Positions 45,239 through 54,874 of a stretch of 56,490 nt of DNA are shown here, in pieces. Location: positions 1 through 56,490 of the forward strand of contig JACZKP010000072.1 in assembly GCA_014860005.1 (NCBI GenBank). The letters are read 5' to 3'. Source of the stretch: Verrucomicrobiota bacterium (GTDB lineage Bacteria; Verrucomicrobiota; Verrucomicrobiae; Limisphaerales; UBA11358). The translations under genes were made by a program, and so were the position numbers. Under the pieces are notes generated by a model. It searched no databases. It saw only the letters and a program-made list of their open reading frames with translations, and was not told where the DNA came from. Position 1 is the first letter of the stretch. Every line of letters begins with the position of its first letter.

Positions 45239-48154
45239 ATGAAATGGAGCAGTCCATCACCGCGCCGGCGGAGTCAGGAATTGGCGCATCCCGACACAGG
45301 AGGCGTTCACGCGGCGCCGTCGCAGAGAACCTTTGCGGTGGTGCGATTGGTGGCGATTTACCTGCTGATCAGCGGTGCGTGGATTTTGTTGTCGGATCTG
45401 GCGGTGGCAGCGTTGGTGGATGACCCGCGCACGATCCATCAGATGCAGACGTACAAGGGTTGGTTTTTTGTCGCGGTGACCGGCGTCCTGCTGGGCTGGC
45501 TGGTGTGGGGCGATTTGAAACGGATTGAGGAGGCGGGGGTGGTGGTGCGCGACAGCGAAGAGCGGTTGCGCTTGGCGCTCAAGGCGGCGAACCAAGGCAT
45601 GTACGATTTGGACATACCTTCCGGCGCGGCCCAGGTAAATCCGGAGTACGCCTGGATGCTGGGTTACGATCCGGCGGACTTTGCCGAGTCGAGTGGCCAG
45701 TGGCTGGCGCGGCTGCATCCCGAGGACCGCGAGCGGGCGGAGGCAACGTTTCGCGAGTATGTGGCGGGGAAGCTGCCGGAGTACCGCCTGGAATTCCGGT
45801 TGCGCACCAGTTCGGGAGGCTGGAAATGGATTCTGTCTGTGGGCCAGATTGTCGAGCGCGAGGCCGATGGCCGGCCGCGCCGCATGTTGGGCACGCACAC
45901 GGACATTAACACCCTCAAGAATCTGGAGAGCGAACTGCGGGAGGCGAATCGTAAATTGACGGAGGCGTTGCACTACAATCGAACCATCCTGGATGCCTCG
46001 CCGGTGGGGTTGATCACTTATCAGGCTTCGGGCGAAGTGGTTTCGGCCAATGAAGCGGCGGCGCGGCTCTCGGGCGGCACAGTAGAACAAGTCAAGACCC
46101 AGAATTTCCGCGAGTTGGAATCCTGGCGGCGATACGGGTTGCGAACCGCCGCCGAAACGGCGCTGGCCACGCAACAGGAACAGAAGCTGGAGACGCAGTT
46201 GACGAGCTCATTTGGGAAACGACTCTGGTTGAACATGCGCTTCGTGCCGTTCGAACACGCGGGGCGACCCCACCTGCTGCTGGTGGTGATGGATGTCATG
46301 GCGCAGCGGGAGGCGGAGGAAGCGCAGCGCCGCACCAACGAAACGTTGCTGGCGATTGTGAACAGTTCGCCGGCGGCGATTTTCGACATTGGCTCCGACG
46401 GGCGGGTCCAATCGTGGTGGAATCCTGCCGCGGAGAAGATGTTTGGCTGGAAGCGCGAGGAGGCGATGGGGCGGATTCTGCCAATCCTACCAGAGCATAC
46501 CCTCGCCGAGTTCGCCTCCCTGCGGCAGCGGGTGGCAAGCGGGGCGTCGCTGTCAGGCATCGAGGTGCGACGCTGGCGGCGGGATGCCACGCCGGTGGAC
46601 ATCAGCCTGGCCACCGCGCCGTTGACTGACGTGACGGGCCGCGTCACCGGTATTGTGGCGGTGGCCATTGACGTAACGGATCACAAGCGTGCCGAGGCCG
46701 CCTTGCGCGAGAGCGAGGCCAAGTTTCGCGCGCTGGTGGAGCAATCGCTGACGGGGGTCTATGTCATTCAAGACAGCCGGTTCGTGTACGCCAATCCGGG
46801 CCTTTCGTGCATCTTCGGCTACTCGGAGGTGGAGTTGATGAATCTCGGGCCGCAGGATTTGGTGCATGAGGCAGACCGCGCGCGGGTGGCGGAGAATTTG
46901 CGCAAGCGGCTGGCCGGTGAGGAGCGGACCCTGCAATACAGTTTTCGCGCGCGGCACAAGGATGGCCGGTTGCTGGAGGTGGAGGTGCTGGGCAGCCGCA
47001 CGGAATTCAATGGTCGTCCCGCCGTCATGGGCACGGCGCTGGACATTACCGCCCGCCGGGAAGCGGAGGAACAACAACGCCGCCTGACCGCAGAGAAGGA
47101 TCAGCTCATCCAGCGGCTGCAATTGCATTTCAACGCCATGCCCATCGGGTGCATTGTCACCGCGCCCGATTTGACAATTCTGGATTGGAACCCGGCTGCG
47201 GAACGCATTTTTGGATTTGCGCGCGAGGAAATGGTGGGGCAACAACCTTATGGCCGGATTATTGCCGATTCCGAACGCAAGTTCGTGGAGACGTTCATCG
47301 CCGAACTGAGGCAGGGACATCAAACGCGGTCGCTCATCAACGAAAACCGCACGAGCCAAGGCCGCCGCATAGTGTGCGAATGGCACGACACGCCGTTGCT
47401 GAACGATGCCGGGGAAGTGGTGGGGCTCCTCGCGATGGTACAGGACGTGACCGAGCGCATCCGGGCTGAAGCTGCGCTGCGGGAATTGTCCGCGCGCTTG
47501 CTGACCGCGCAGGATGAAGAGCGGCGGCGAATCGCCCGGGAGTTGCACGACACCACAGCCCAACACCTCGCCGCCCTGGCCCTAAACCTGGCTGTGATTT
47601 CCAAGCTGGTCGTCAATGCCCCACCCAAGGCAGTCCAAATTCTGGCCGATTGTCGCGATCTGGTGGAGAAGGCGGCGTTGGAGGTGCGCACCACGTCGTA
47701 CCTGCTGCATCCGCCGTTGCTCGAAGCCGCGGGACTGACGGGGGCGGTGCGGGATTACGCCAGCGGCTTCGCGCGGCGCAGCGGGATCAAAGTAGAACTT
47801 GAACTCCAGGAGGACGTGGGTCGGCTGCCCGCGGAGGTGGAGCTTGCGCTTTTTCGCATGGTGCAGGAAGGCTTGGGCAACATCCACCGTCATTCCGGCA
47901 GCGCCACCGCAACGATTCGCTTGGCACGCGAACCCGACCGGGTTAGTCTTGCCATCGAAGACACCGGTCACGGAATGCCCGCCGAAATTCTGTCCGCCTT
48001 GCGGAGCAAGACGGGCGCTGTGGGGGTGGGGGTTGCCGGCATGCGTGAGCGGTTGCACCAGTTGAAAGGGCGGCTGGAAATTGATTCAGGAACGGGCGGC
48101 ACCACCGTGCGGGCGATCCTGAACGTGAAGAACACAGAATCAAAATCGCAATGA
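45239..48154 (+). CDS. Multi-PAS membrane sensor histidine kinase
   Basis: A 971-residue sensor. Two membrane helices (about 33-60 and 74-94) flank a short outer loop of about 13 residues. About five PAS/PAC units follow: near 105-225 (LRLALKAANQGMYDLDIPSG), 238-350, 362-485 (SSPAAIFDIGSDGRVQSWW), 490-612 (EQSLTGVYVIQDSRFVYANP) and 628-750 (FNAMPIGCIVTAPDLTILDW). The dimerisation domain is of the HisKA_3 type, with phospho-acceptor His770 in RRRIARELHDTTAQHL. The ATPase shows LFRMVQEGLGNIHRHSGSA and IEDTGHGMP. It overlaps its response regulator by four bases. The signal is unknown; the small outer loop suggests cytoplasmic or membrane sensing. Confidence 0.93.
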   Translation: MKWSSPSPRRRSQELAHPDTGGVHAAPSQRTFAVVRLVAIYLLISGAWILLSDLAVAALVDDPRTIHQMQTYKGWFFVAVTGVLLGWLVWGDLKRIEEAGVVVRDSEERLRLALKAANQGMYDLDIPSGAAQVNPEYAWMLGYDPADFAESSGQWLARLHPEDRERAEATFREYVAGKLPEYRLEFRLRTSSGGWKWILSVGQIVEREADGRPRRMLGTHTDINTLKNLESELREANRKLTEALHYNRTILDASPVGLITYQASGEVVSANEAAARLSGGTVEQVKTQNFRELESWRRYGLRTAAETALATQQEQKLETQLTSSFGKRLWLNMRFVPFEHAGRPHLLLVVMDVMAQREAEEAQRRTNETLLAIVNSSPAAIFDIGSDGRVQSWWNPAAEKMFGWKREEAMGRILPILPEHTLAEFASLRQRVASGASLSGIEVRRWRRDATPVDISLATAPLTDVTGRVTGIVAVAIDVTDHKRAEAALRESEAKFRALVEQSLTGVYVIQDSRFVYANPGLSCIFGYSEVELMNLGPQDLVHEADRARVAENLRKRLAGEERTLQYSFRARHKDGRLLEVEVLGSRTEFNGRPAVMGTALDITARREAEEQQRRLTAEKDQLIQRLQLHFNAMPIGCIVTAPDLTILDWNPAAERIFGFAREEMVGQQPYGRIIADSERKFVETFIAELRQGHQTRSLINENRTSQGRRIVCEWHDTPLLNDAGEVVGLLAMVQDVTERIRAEAALRELSARLLTAQDEERRRIARELHDTTAQHLAALALNLAVISKLVVNAPPKAVQILADCRDLVEKAALEVRTTSYLLHPPLLEAAGLTGAVRDYASGFARRSGIKVELELQEDVGRLPAEVELALFRMVQEGLGNIHRHSGSATATIRLAREPDRVSLAIEDTGHGMPAEILSALRSKTGAVGVGVAGMRERLHQLKGRLEIDSGTGGTTVRAILNVKNTESKSQ

Positions 48155-48789
48155 AGTCACTGCGCATCCTGCTCGCGGACGACCACGAAATGGTCCGGCA
48201 CGGCCTGCGCGCCTTGATTGAGGACCAGCCGGGCTGGCAAGTCTGTGGCGAGGCCAACACCGGCCGGGTGGCGGTTGCCAAAGCGCGCGAACTCAAGCCC
48301 GACATCGTGGTGATGGACTTCACCATGCCCGAGCTCAATGGCATGGAGGCGACGCGCCAGATTCGCGCCGGCTTGCCGCGCACGCAGGTGTTGATCCTGA
48401 CGATGCACGAGTCCGAGGAGTTGGTGCGGGAAATGTTGAATGCCGGCGCCCGGGGTTATGTGCTCAAATCCGATGCGGGGAATGCCTTGGTGGACGCGCT
48501 CAAAGCCCTTGCCGAACAGAAACCGTACTTCACCTCAAAGATATCCGCCCACGTTTTGCAGGGTTATCTGAATCCGACCACGCGGGAGAGTCCCACGCTC
48601 ACGCCGCGCGAACGCGAGATTGTGCAACTGGTGGCCGAGGGCAGGAGCACGAAGGAAGTCGCCGACAAATTGGGGATCAGTCCCAAGACCGCCGAGACGC
48701 ACCGCACCAACATCATGCGCAAGCTCAACATCCATTCCGTGAGCGATCTCGTGCGCTACGCCATCCGCAACAAACTCATTGAGCCGTGA
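48151..48789 (+). CDS. NarL/LuxR-family response regulator
   Basis: A 212-residue two-domain regulator and evident partner of the preceding kinase (ATGA overlap). The receiver has the acidic pair in LLADDHEMV, the phospho-acceptor Asp56 in IVVMDFTMPELNGME and the Lys in VLKSDAGN. The DNA-binding domain is LTPREREIVQLVAEGRSTKE, then ISPKTAETHRTNIMRKLNIH. The length is normal and all key residues are present. Target genes are not evident from position. Confidence 0.96.
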   Translation: MKSLRILLADDHEMVRHGLRALIEDQPGWQVCGEANTGRVAVAKARELKPDIVVMDFTMPELNGMEATRQIRAGLPRTQVLILTMHESEELVREMLNAGARGYVLKSDAGNALVDALKALAEQKPYFTSKISAHVLQGYLNPTTRESPTLTPREREIVQLVAEGRSTKEVADKLGISPKTAETHRTNIMRKLNIHSVSDLVRYAIRNKLIEP

Positions 48790-48979
48790 TCAGGCGCAGG
48801 GTTGCGCCGCGTTTCCTCCTGGATTCTCCGGTCTGCTTTACGGTGGTCGGGCAGATTCTCACGCTGCCTGTTTGAACAGGACCGCGACTGCATCAGTTTC
48901 TTCGCCGCCAGCCTGGTCGCAACCTCATACTACCCGGGGCTTGCCGTTGAACTCGACACTCGCGGGCTGGGCGGCCCAA

Positions 48980-49945
48980 CTACGGCACCCAGCGCACGCG
49001 ATAAAAGCGCTGTGAGAAGGCCGGCGCGGAGACATCCACGTAATCGAAGTACGCGCCGCTCACGAGATTGGTTTTCAGCGCGGTCCAGTGCGTCCAGTTC
49101 GTGGTGGCGTCCACAGCAAAGCGCATATTTTCCTGGCCGCTGACACGCAGCAGTATCTGACCGTCCCCAGTTCGACCCAGGAGTTGCATCTGGGGTGGAG
49201 GCGGCGACGGCAGTTGCGCGCTGACTTGATAATTGTCAAAGAGCATGAAGTTGTCACCCGGGCGCTCCGGCTCAAACACCGCCCACACGGCGTCCACGTC
49301 GCCGAGTGTCAGTGCGGCATTGGTCGTGGTGATGGGCTGATTGGTGGCGAGCAGCGAGTTGCCGAGGCGGGCGTTCCAGCGGTTCTCTGCGAAATTCATC
49401 GTGACCGTGAGGAGATATGCCACGTCGTGATTGAACGAGATCCCGGTTTGAACCAAGGTGTTCGTGCCATCGAGTTGATAACTGACGTCGGTAAAATAGT
49501 TGTCGAAATCCAGCGTGAAGAGCCGGTTGGTCTGGTGGTTGTAAACGCTCCACAAGAAGTTGTCGTACTCGTCGTTGGCCGAATCCACGAAACTGAGCAA
49601 CACCGAGAACTTCACGATGGGCAGCCCCGCCGCGAGCGGTGCGAAGTTCAGCGGACGCCACAGGAAGAGTGAGTCGTCATTGGTTTCTGGCGCAAAGAAA
49701 CCGATATAAGCCTGTTGCCCCTGGCCGGCGATGAAGTTGGTGACCAGGCCGTTTCCACCAGAGCCTTCGCCCAGCCAGCCAGCCTGGCCGACAAGTTCGA
49801 AGTCTATGTCGTATCCTTCGGCTGGTTCAAACTGCGTGGAGAAAAGATTTGTCGTCGCGGCGCTCGCCGGACGCGGGCCGGCCAGCATGGCAGTCAATAG
49901 AATACAGAGGCCAACGGAGTACATAGGGAGTCTTTTGGATTTCAT
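48980..49945 (-). CDS. Secreted protein of unknown function
   Basis: A 321-residue exported protein. Residues 1-29 are a signal peptide (MKSKRLPMYSVGLCILLTAM). The middle resembles a concanavalin-like beta sandwich (FAPLAAGLPIVKFSVLLSFV, then DEYDNFLWSVYNHQTNRLFT). The last 60 residues (LLGRTGDGQILLRVSGQENM, then ATTNWTHW) look like the short beta module that ends many secreted Verrucomicrobial proteins. There is no PEP-CTERM motif. Substrate or partner unknown. The gap 48790-48979 holds nothing I can name. Confidence 0.65.
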   Translation of the reverse strand: MKSKRLPMYSVGLCILLTAMLAGPRPASAATTNLFSTQFEPAEGYDIDFELVGQAGWLGEGSGGNGLVTNFIAGQGQQAYIGFFAPETNDDSLFLWRPLNFAPLAAGLPIVKFSVLLSFVDSANDEYDNFLWSVYNHQTNRLFTLDFDNYFTDVSYQLDGTNTLVQTGISFNHDVAYLLTVTMNFAENRWNARLGNSLLATNQPITTTNAALTLGDVDAVWAVFEPERPGDNFMLFDNYQVSAQLPSPPPPQMQLLGRTGDGQILLRVSGQENMRFAVDATTNWTHWTALKTNLVSGAYFDYVDVSAPAFSQRFYRVRWVP

Positions 49946-49980
49946 GGCAAGAGTGCTTCAACTGCAAAGGTGGTAAACGC

Positions 49981-52320
49981 CTACCGGCGGTCACGGCCAC
50001 GCGAACCTGAATCGGATCGTGACGGCGCCGCTGCTCCAGGTCGCGATGATGGCGGTGGTGAAGCTTGAACGCGCGGTGCCGGTGCCGCCGCTGGCGGCGA
50101 AACGCTTGGCGCCCGAGGCGCACTCATCGCCGGCGCGGCGGGTTGCGGTCGGGCGGCAGCGGGTGGCGGTGAGAACGAGGGCTGCCGGCTGCTCTGTGGC
50201 GGTGCAGTTTGGATCTGCGGCGCCGGCGTGGGCGGTGTCAGCGAACGTTGACTCGGTGTCGGCACCGAGTAGGACGGACGCGCGTTGCCGGGCGGAATTC
50301 GCAGAGCTTCCGAACGCGGCGTTTGCGGCTGCGCCCGGGCTGACCAGGTTTCGGCTGTGGGGAGTCTGGACGGCGCGGCTTGTGGCACGGTTGAACGTGT
50401 GCCAGGTGCTGACATTGCCGGTGCGCGGGAGACGGTGGGAGATGAAAGGTCACGCCTGCCAATCACCACCGGCGAAGAAGACGACCTTGTGGGTGCCGCA
50501 GGTGTCGTGGGCGCTGCTTGAACCTGAGTCTGCGGCGCAGTCGGCGCCGGTGCGGGCCGCGACGGAGCTGTTTGTGGCGGGCGATCAGCGCCACGAACGG
50601 TTGATGGCTGGGTTGCACGCGGAACGGAAGGCCGCTCGCGCCCCCCCACCGTCTCACTGCGCGACGGGATGGGCGTGACTCTTGAAGGGGTGGATCCGGC
50701 ACGAGGTGTTGCCGCCGATGCCTGCGGTGTTGCCGGAAGGACGGGCGCGCTCAATCCAGAATTCTGTACGCTTGGTGTGTTCCGTGACGGAATTTCAACC
50801 GCGGCCACAGGTGTGCGGGAGCGGCTGCCTTCCAGGTTGGAATTACTTCTCGGTGATCGCAGTTCATCTCGCGGAGCGAGGGTGGCAGCGCCCTCATTCG
50901 GGCGGGCGACGACGCTTCTACTACCTTCGGCGCGTCCAGCCACCTGGGGTGAAGATCTGCCCCCGGTCATGGTAACGTTGCGCGGTTCACCCGGGCTTTC
51001 CGGAAATTGCGGACGCCGCACCACCAGTGACCTGCCATCGTCCGCCAATCTCTCTCCGCGACCACCCCGTGCCGTGCCGTTCGCACCGTCGCGGAGGGCG
51101 ACCGGACGAATCTCGGTCTTGGTCACAGCACTGATGCGCTCGGGAGCGATGCCGCGATTGATGACGGTGTTCCGATTGCCCGAACCGTAGTTGTTGATCA
51201 CGGTGGTGTTGTTATAGATCTTCGTCACGTGATGCGCCGAAAGCCGATGACGATACGGTCGCGGATCACAGAACCTCGATACGGGCACAAAAGTGTACCA
51301 ACTCGAAGCAATCCCGAAGTCGAAGCCAAAGCCGACGGAACGGCCATAATAACTGAAACCAAATCCTGGCCGATAGATGGCCGTGGGCGGCAGGGGCGCC
51401 CAGCCGGCATAATCACCGCTGTAACGCCAGGTCACCCACGACGGTGCCCACACCCGGTCCGGCCACCAGCACCAGCCCCATCGGGCGTGCTGAAACCAAC
51501 GACCATAGTGGAACGTTGCCCAACCCCAGGAGTAATCGGAAAGCCAGTACCAGCCGGCATCGGTGTAAACCCATCGCCCGCGATCTGAGTAGGGTTGCCA
51601 ATGGCGGTTGGCCACCACCACCGTGGGTTGCCAGCACAGGCCATAACCCTCCACGTTGACCCAACTGCCGTAAGGCGACAGCGTGTCGTAGAAGTAATCA
51701 TTGGACGTGATCTCCGGCTGCGGTTCGGCGGGAGCAGTCTGCGGCGGGTTGACGTACTCGGGGGCGGCGGCTTCAACCGGTTCCGCAGGCGCTTCGACGG
51801 TGACTGATGCGGCGGCGGCTTGCGCCTGGGCGGTATTGGCCCAAAACTGCTTGTTGACCTGGTCGCGCTCCATCATGGCCGTGATCACTTCGTTCGACAC
51901 GCCAATGTCATTGAGGTAAATGATTTCCTCCGAGCCCAGGCTGAACGTGCCGGTCGCGTTGGTAATGAACGCCAGCATGACGCCATCATCCACGCCCGAT
52001 TGAGCCATCTTGACCACGTCAGCCAGCGGACTGGTTGGGTGAATATGTGGCGGCAGAGCGGTGCCAGTGGAAGGAGCGGGCATCACTACAGGCGGTTGTT
52101 CATCCAAGACAGGCGGCTGGTTTACCGGCGCAGTTGGGTTGGATTCGGCAGGCAACGGTGTCGCTTCATCACTCGTGATCACGGGATTCGTCGCATCTGC
52201 CATGGCGAGACTGACAAGGCCGGGCGTTTCCGCCCCGGTCTGCTGCGCGCATCCTCCCATCAACGGGAGCGCCGCCAAAATCAACCCGCAACTATACCGC
52301 ATGAAAAGCTGGGTTTTCAT
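49981..52320 (-). CDS. DUF6600-type lipoprotein with long disordered tail
   Basis: A 779-residue exported protein. The N-terminus is a lipoprotein signal with lipobox before Cys25 (LPLMGGCAQ). Residues about 95-155 form a small helical segment (ADVVKMAQSGVDDGVMLAFI). Residues about 205-370 are the Trp/Tyr-rich DUF6600 region (FYDTLSPYGSWVNVEGYGLC, ending near FHYGRWFQHARWGWCWWPDR and GDYAGWAPLPP). The last 370 residues are Pro/Ser/Arg/Thr-rich and without predicted fold. The start at 52320 (MKTQLFMRYSCGL) gives the signal; an ATG at 52341 adds seven residues. Function unknown, probably an envelope protein. Confidence 0.8.
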   Translation of the reverse strand: MKTQLFMRYSCGLILAALPLMGGCAQQTGAETPGLVSLAMADATNPVITSDEATPLPAESNPTAPVNQPPVLDEQPPVVMPAPSTGTALPPHIHPTSPLADVVKMAQSGVDDGVMLAFITNATGTFSLGSEEIIYLNDIGVSNEVITAMMERDQVNKQFWANTAQAQAAAASVTVEAPAEPVEAAAPEYVNPPQTAPAEPQPEITSNDYFYDTLSPYGSWVNVEGYGLCWQPTVVVANRHWQPYSDRGRWVYTDAGWYWLSDYSWGWATFHYGRWFQHARWGWCWWPDRVWAPSWVTWRYSGDYAGWAPLPPTAIYRPGFGFSYYGRSVGFGFDFGIASSWYTFVPVSRFCDPRPYRHRLSAHHVTKIYNNTTVINNYGSGNRNTVINRGIAPERISAVTKTEIRPVALRDGANGTARGGRGERLADDGRSLVVRRPQFPESPGEPRNVTMTGGRSSPQVAGRAEGSRSVVARPNEGAATLAPRDELRSPRSNSNLEGSRSRTPVAAVEIPSRNTPSVQNSGLSAPVLPATPQASAATPRAGSTPSRVTPIPSRSETVGGRERPSVPRATQPSTVRGADRPPQTAPSRPAPAPTAPQTQVQAAPTTPAAPTRSSSSPVVIGRRDLSSPTVSRAPAMSAPGTRSTVPQAAPSRLPTAETWSARAQPQTPRSEALRIPPGNARPSYSVPTPSQRSLTPPTPAPQIQTAPPQSSRQPSFSPPPAAARPQPAAPAMSAPRAPSVSPPAAAPAPRVQASPPPSSRPGAAAPSRSDSGSRGRDRR

Positions 52321-52587
52321 AATGTTTGAGTGGTTCAACATACTTCATTGCATGTCGGCTGTCTCACTATAATTGACTCCCGGCCTAGAGCCAGTATTCA
52401 GTTGCCGCCAGCGGCTTGGAAATGACACTACGCCAGTGGGCAGGAAGGAATTGGGCAGAGCAATTCCTGCCTCAACTGGCTGATCCACTGGAGCTTTTCC
52501 CGGTGATCATGGACGTGCAGCCACGTTCGGTCGAATACACATGCCACTCGATACTCCGACGCCCGGTGTAACAAAGGGCAGGCTAAA

Positions 52588-53268
52588 TCAGCCGCCTCGC
52601 AGGCGGGACAACTCCTGTCTCAGCTCTGCTGAAAGGCTTAGCCCTTTCTCCAGGAAGACCACTCCGTCAATCTCGCGAAGCTGAACCAACCAGTCGTCCC
52701 AACCAGCCTCGCGCAATTCCTCATAAGGCACGGCTCCCTGCCGACTATCCAGAAACGCGAGCAACTGACTGCAACCACTCGCGTCCAGATGCTTTACCCG
52801 CCCCGACTTTTTAACCAAACGCCACGCCCCGACCACAAGCCGTGGACCGCTCAGGAGGATATCCGCCACCATGTTCGCCGATGCGCCCGGGTAGGCGAGC
52901 ATGAATACCAGTCCCCCCATCACGCCGGCCTGATACTGCAATCCCGGTGCCGACACATAATTCCGGCGCGGGTAATCTCCCCAATGCCATGGGTCCGTGC
53001 GCGCATGCTGGAGAAAGAGAACCACAATAAACACTCCGCTCAAGCCAAGTCGCCATTCATGTCCCAGTGAGAGTGCCTTGCTGAGTATCAGTTCCGTCGC
53101 CGCGGAGACGCCGGCCCACCCAACCCAGATTATTGCATAGGTCAGCCAAAAGGTGAGAAACACCACCACCACTCCGGCAAGCAGCGCCGCGACCGCCAGC
53201 AGATAATTTGAAACCACGGACCGGCGCTTCTTCCGTCTCAACCAGTTCTCAATTGATTGAGGCTCCAT
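52588..53268 (-). CDS. Membrane protein with C-terminal soluble domain, unrecognised
   Basis: A 226-residue protein with about three to four membrane helices (YLLAVAALLAGVVVVFLTFW, then YAIIWVGWAGVSAATELIL, LGLSGVFIVVLFLQ and GVMGGLVFMLAYPG). The final 70 residues are soluble and helical (SQLLAFLDSRQGAVPYEELR, then LVQLREIDGVVFLEKG), like a small winged-helix or scaffold domain. The family is not recognised. It is the last gene of the minus-strand cluster running from 55489. Confidence 0.65.
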   Translation of the reverse strand: MEPQSIENWLRRKKRRSVVSNYLLAVAALLAGVVVVFLTFWLTYAIIWVGWAGVSAATELILSKALSLGHEWRLGLSGVFIVVLFLQHARTDPWHWGDYPRRNYVSAPGLQYQAGVMGGLVFMLAYPGASANMVADILLSGPRLVVGAWRLVKKSGRVKHLDASGCSQLLAFLDSRQGAVPYEELREAGWDDWLVQLREIDGVVFLEKGLSLSAELRQELSRLRGG

Positions 53269-53280
53269 CGGTTGGCTCTC

Positions 53281-53814
53281 CTAAAACCAACTCTTCGCGT
53301 TGCGCGCGTTGCTCACCGAGACTCTGTAACCGGCGTAATCATTAGTGGCGCGGGAGGGAGTCACGCTTACCCGAAATGCCGAGTCACTCTCGGGCAGCAC
53401 GGTGAACCGTGTCAGTCCGTTGGCCGCATCAATCAGGTTTCCGGTTCGGTCGTAGAAACGACACTCAACCTCAACGTCCTTCCACGCCTGAAAACTCTCG
53501 TTGGTAAGAACGCCCGTGAGGTAGATGCGTAACCCTGAACTGGTTTCCGCCCAGTTCATGTTCGACTCCAGAATGGTGAGCGGCGAAGCGAACGCCGAGT
53601 AGTACGGCCCGGGATTGCCGATGTTATCAAACATGCGCGATATCGTTACGATGAAAAGCGCCGCACCCAGGAGTAACGGCAGGACCCCAATCAGCATGCA
53701 AATGACCGGATGCCTGATTGAGCGCAACGTCAACCATTGCCGGCAACGCGGACAGAGTTTCGCAGTTTGGCGGATTTGTTCCGCGCAGAAAGGGCATGTC
53801 TTCTGGTTTTCCAT
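53281..53814 (-). CDS. Zinc-ribbon membrane protein A
   Basis: A 177-residue protein. Residues 1-27 are a zinc ribbon (CPFCAEQIRQTAKLCPRCRQ) with two CxxC pairs. One membrane helix follows at about 37-60 (PVICMLIGVLPLLLGAALFI), then an outer beta domain (LRIYLTGVLTNESFQAWKDV, then VECRFYDRTGNLIDAA). It has the same layout as the next gene upstream, and both share the LTGxLTN segment. It may be a FxLYD-like domain protein. Function unknown. Confidence 0.72.
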   Translation of the reverse strand: MENQKTCPFCAEQIRQTAKLCPRCRQWLTLRSIRHPVICMLIGVLPLLLGAALFIVTISRMFDNIGNPGPYYSAFASPLTILESNMNWAETSSGLRIYLTGVLTNESFQAWKDVEVECRFYDRTGNLIDAANGLTRFTVLPESDSAFRVSVTPSRATNDYAGYRVSVSNARNAKSWF

Positions 53815-53830
53815 GGTTCGTCCTGCGTGG

Positions 53831-54376
53831 CTAGTCCTCTTTCAATTCACGGTTGCCGTCCGAGGCAAGTTGCACCCGGACTCGGTACTCGGCCAAACGA
53901 TTGGTCTCAATAATCTCACCGAAACGCGCTCGAAAGGCGTGCTCGTGACCCGGCTGCACCACGAACGGCGGCTTCACGGAAGCCTGTCGGACATCAATCA
54001 TCTTGCCTTGCGGGTCGAGCAGCCGAACCTCCAGTTCGTGGATGCGCCAGGAACGCGGGGCGGCATTCGTCAGGTAACCAGTCAGCCAGAATTCCGGCTT
54101 GGCAGAAGAGCCTTCGCGATCCCAGACAGTGCGGACGATCTGAATCCGGTCGCGATCACGCGCGAAACGACGTTCGTTGGCCGTTGGCTCATCCCGCCCG
54201 AAATACCACTCCACCCAAACAAACATGAACACAAACAGAATTCCGATCACCGCATGCGAGCCTTCCACGCCCCAACGCGCGAACATGCTGAATCGCGACT
54301 GGCAGAACGGGCAAATCCTGGCAGCGGACTTGATCGTTTCAGCGCAGAACGGACAGACCTTTGAGTCAACATTCAT
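53831..54376 (-). CDS. Zinc-ribbon membrane protein B
   Basis: A 181-residue paralogue of the following gene. Zinc ribbon CPFCAETIKSAARICPFCQS, one membrane helix at about 38-57 (AVIGILFVFMFVWVEWYF), then an outer beta domain (FWLTGYLTNAAPRSWRIHEL, then VRLLDPQGKMIDVRQ). The two genes are 16 bp apart and probably arose by duplication, although identity outside the key segments is low. Confidence 0.72.
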   Translation of the reverse strand: MNVDSKVCPFCAETIKSAARICPFCQSRFSMFARWGVEGSHAVIGILFVFMFVWVEWYFGRDEPTANERRFARDRDRIQIVRTVWDREGSSAKPEFWLTGYLTNAAPRSWRIHELEVRLLDPQGKMIDVRQASVKPPFVVQPGHEHAFRARFGEIIETNRLAEYRVRVQLASDGNRELKED

Positions 54377-54386
54377 GCAACGGCGC

Positions 54387-54578
54387 TCACCATTCGTCGG
54401 CTTTCGGCATTACAAACCACAAGAGCACATAAACCAGGATGCCGGGAAACGCGGCGCTGAGAATTGAGATCAAGACATAGGCGAGGCGGGTGCGCCCGGT
54501 CGGCCAGCCAAGTTCATGCGCAATGCCCGCACAAACTCCGGCAATCATCACATCGCGGGTGGAACGTTTCAGGCTCAT
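54387..54578 (-). CDS. PspC-domain membrane protein
   Basis: A 63-residue protein that is essentially one PspC domain: KRSTRDVMIAGVCAGIAHEL, then LAYVLISILSAAFPGILVYV and LLWFVMPKADEW. PspC proteins take part in envelope-stress responses in proteobacteria; here no PspA or PspB is adjacent. It lies 10 bp upstream of the zinc-ribbon protein B gene. Confidence 0.9.
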   Translation of the reverse strand: MSLKRSTRDVMIAGVCAGIAHELGWPTGRTRLAYVLISILSAAFPGILVYVLLWFVMPKADEW

Positions 54579-54598
54579 AGGCGTCAGTTCAAAGCCGA

Positions 54599-54835
54599 TT
54601 ACGAGGCAGCCAGGGGCCCGTGCCGTTTCGGATAGCCAATGAACAGGTAAAGCAGCGAGCCGATGAAATGAAAGAAGACGATGGCGAGCACCCAGCCAAT
54701 CTTTTCGCCATCGGTCAGTCCTTTGTTCTGAATCGCACTCACCAGCATCCAGATCCAGAAGGCGGTTAACGCCAGCCCCAACCCCGATACGAACAGGAAC
54801 ACCAACAGCACGCCAATTCCAGCGACAAATTCCAT
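54599..54835 (-). CDS. PLDc_N-type small membrane protein
   Basis: A 78-residue protein with two to three membrane segments. The second half, WIWMLVSAIQNKGLTDGEKI then GWVLAIVFFHFIGSLLYLFI, matches the phospholipase-D-nuclease N-terminal domain that also occurs alone. No nuclease domain is attached. It is 20 bp upstream of the PspC gene. Confidence 0.85.
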   Translation of the reverse strand: MEFVAGIGVLLVFLFVSGLGLALTAFWIWMLVSAIQNKGLTDGEKIGWVLAIVFFHFIGSLLYLFIGYPKRHGPLAAS

Positions 54836-54874
54836 ACTATTCCTTTCTCTTTATTGTTCCGTTTCAACAATGCA

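Noticed and set aside
50019..51190. Long plus-strand frames opposite the DUF6600 lipoprotein tail
   Set aside because: They are antisense shadows of low-complexity Pro/Arg/Ser codons; no motif, start signal or membrane segment supports them.
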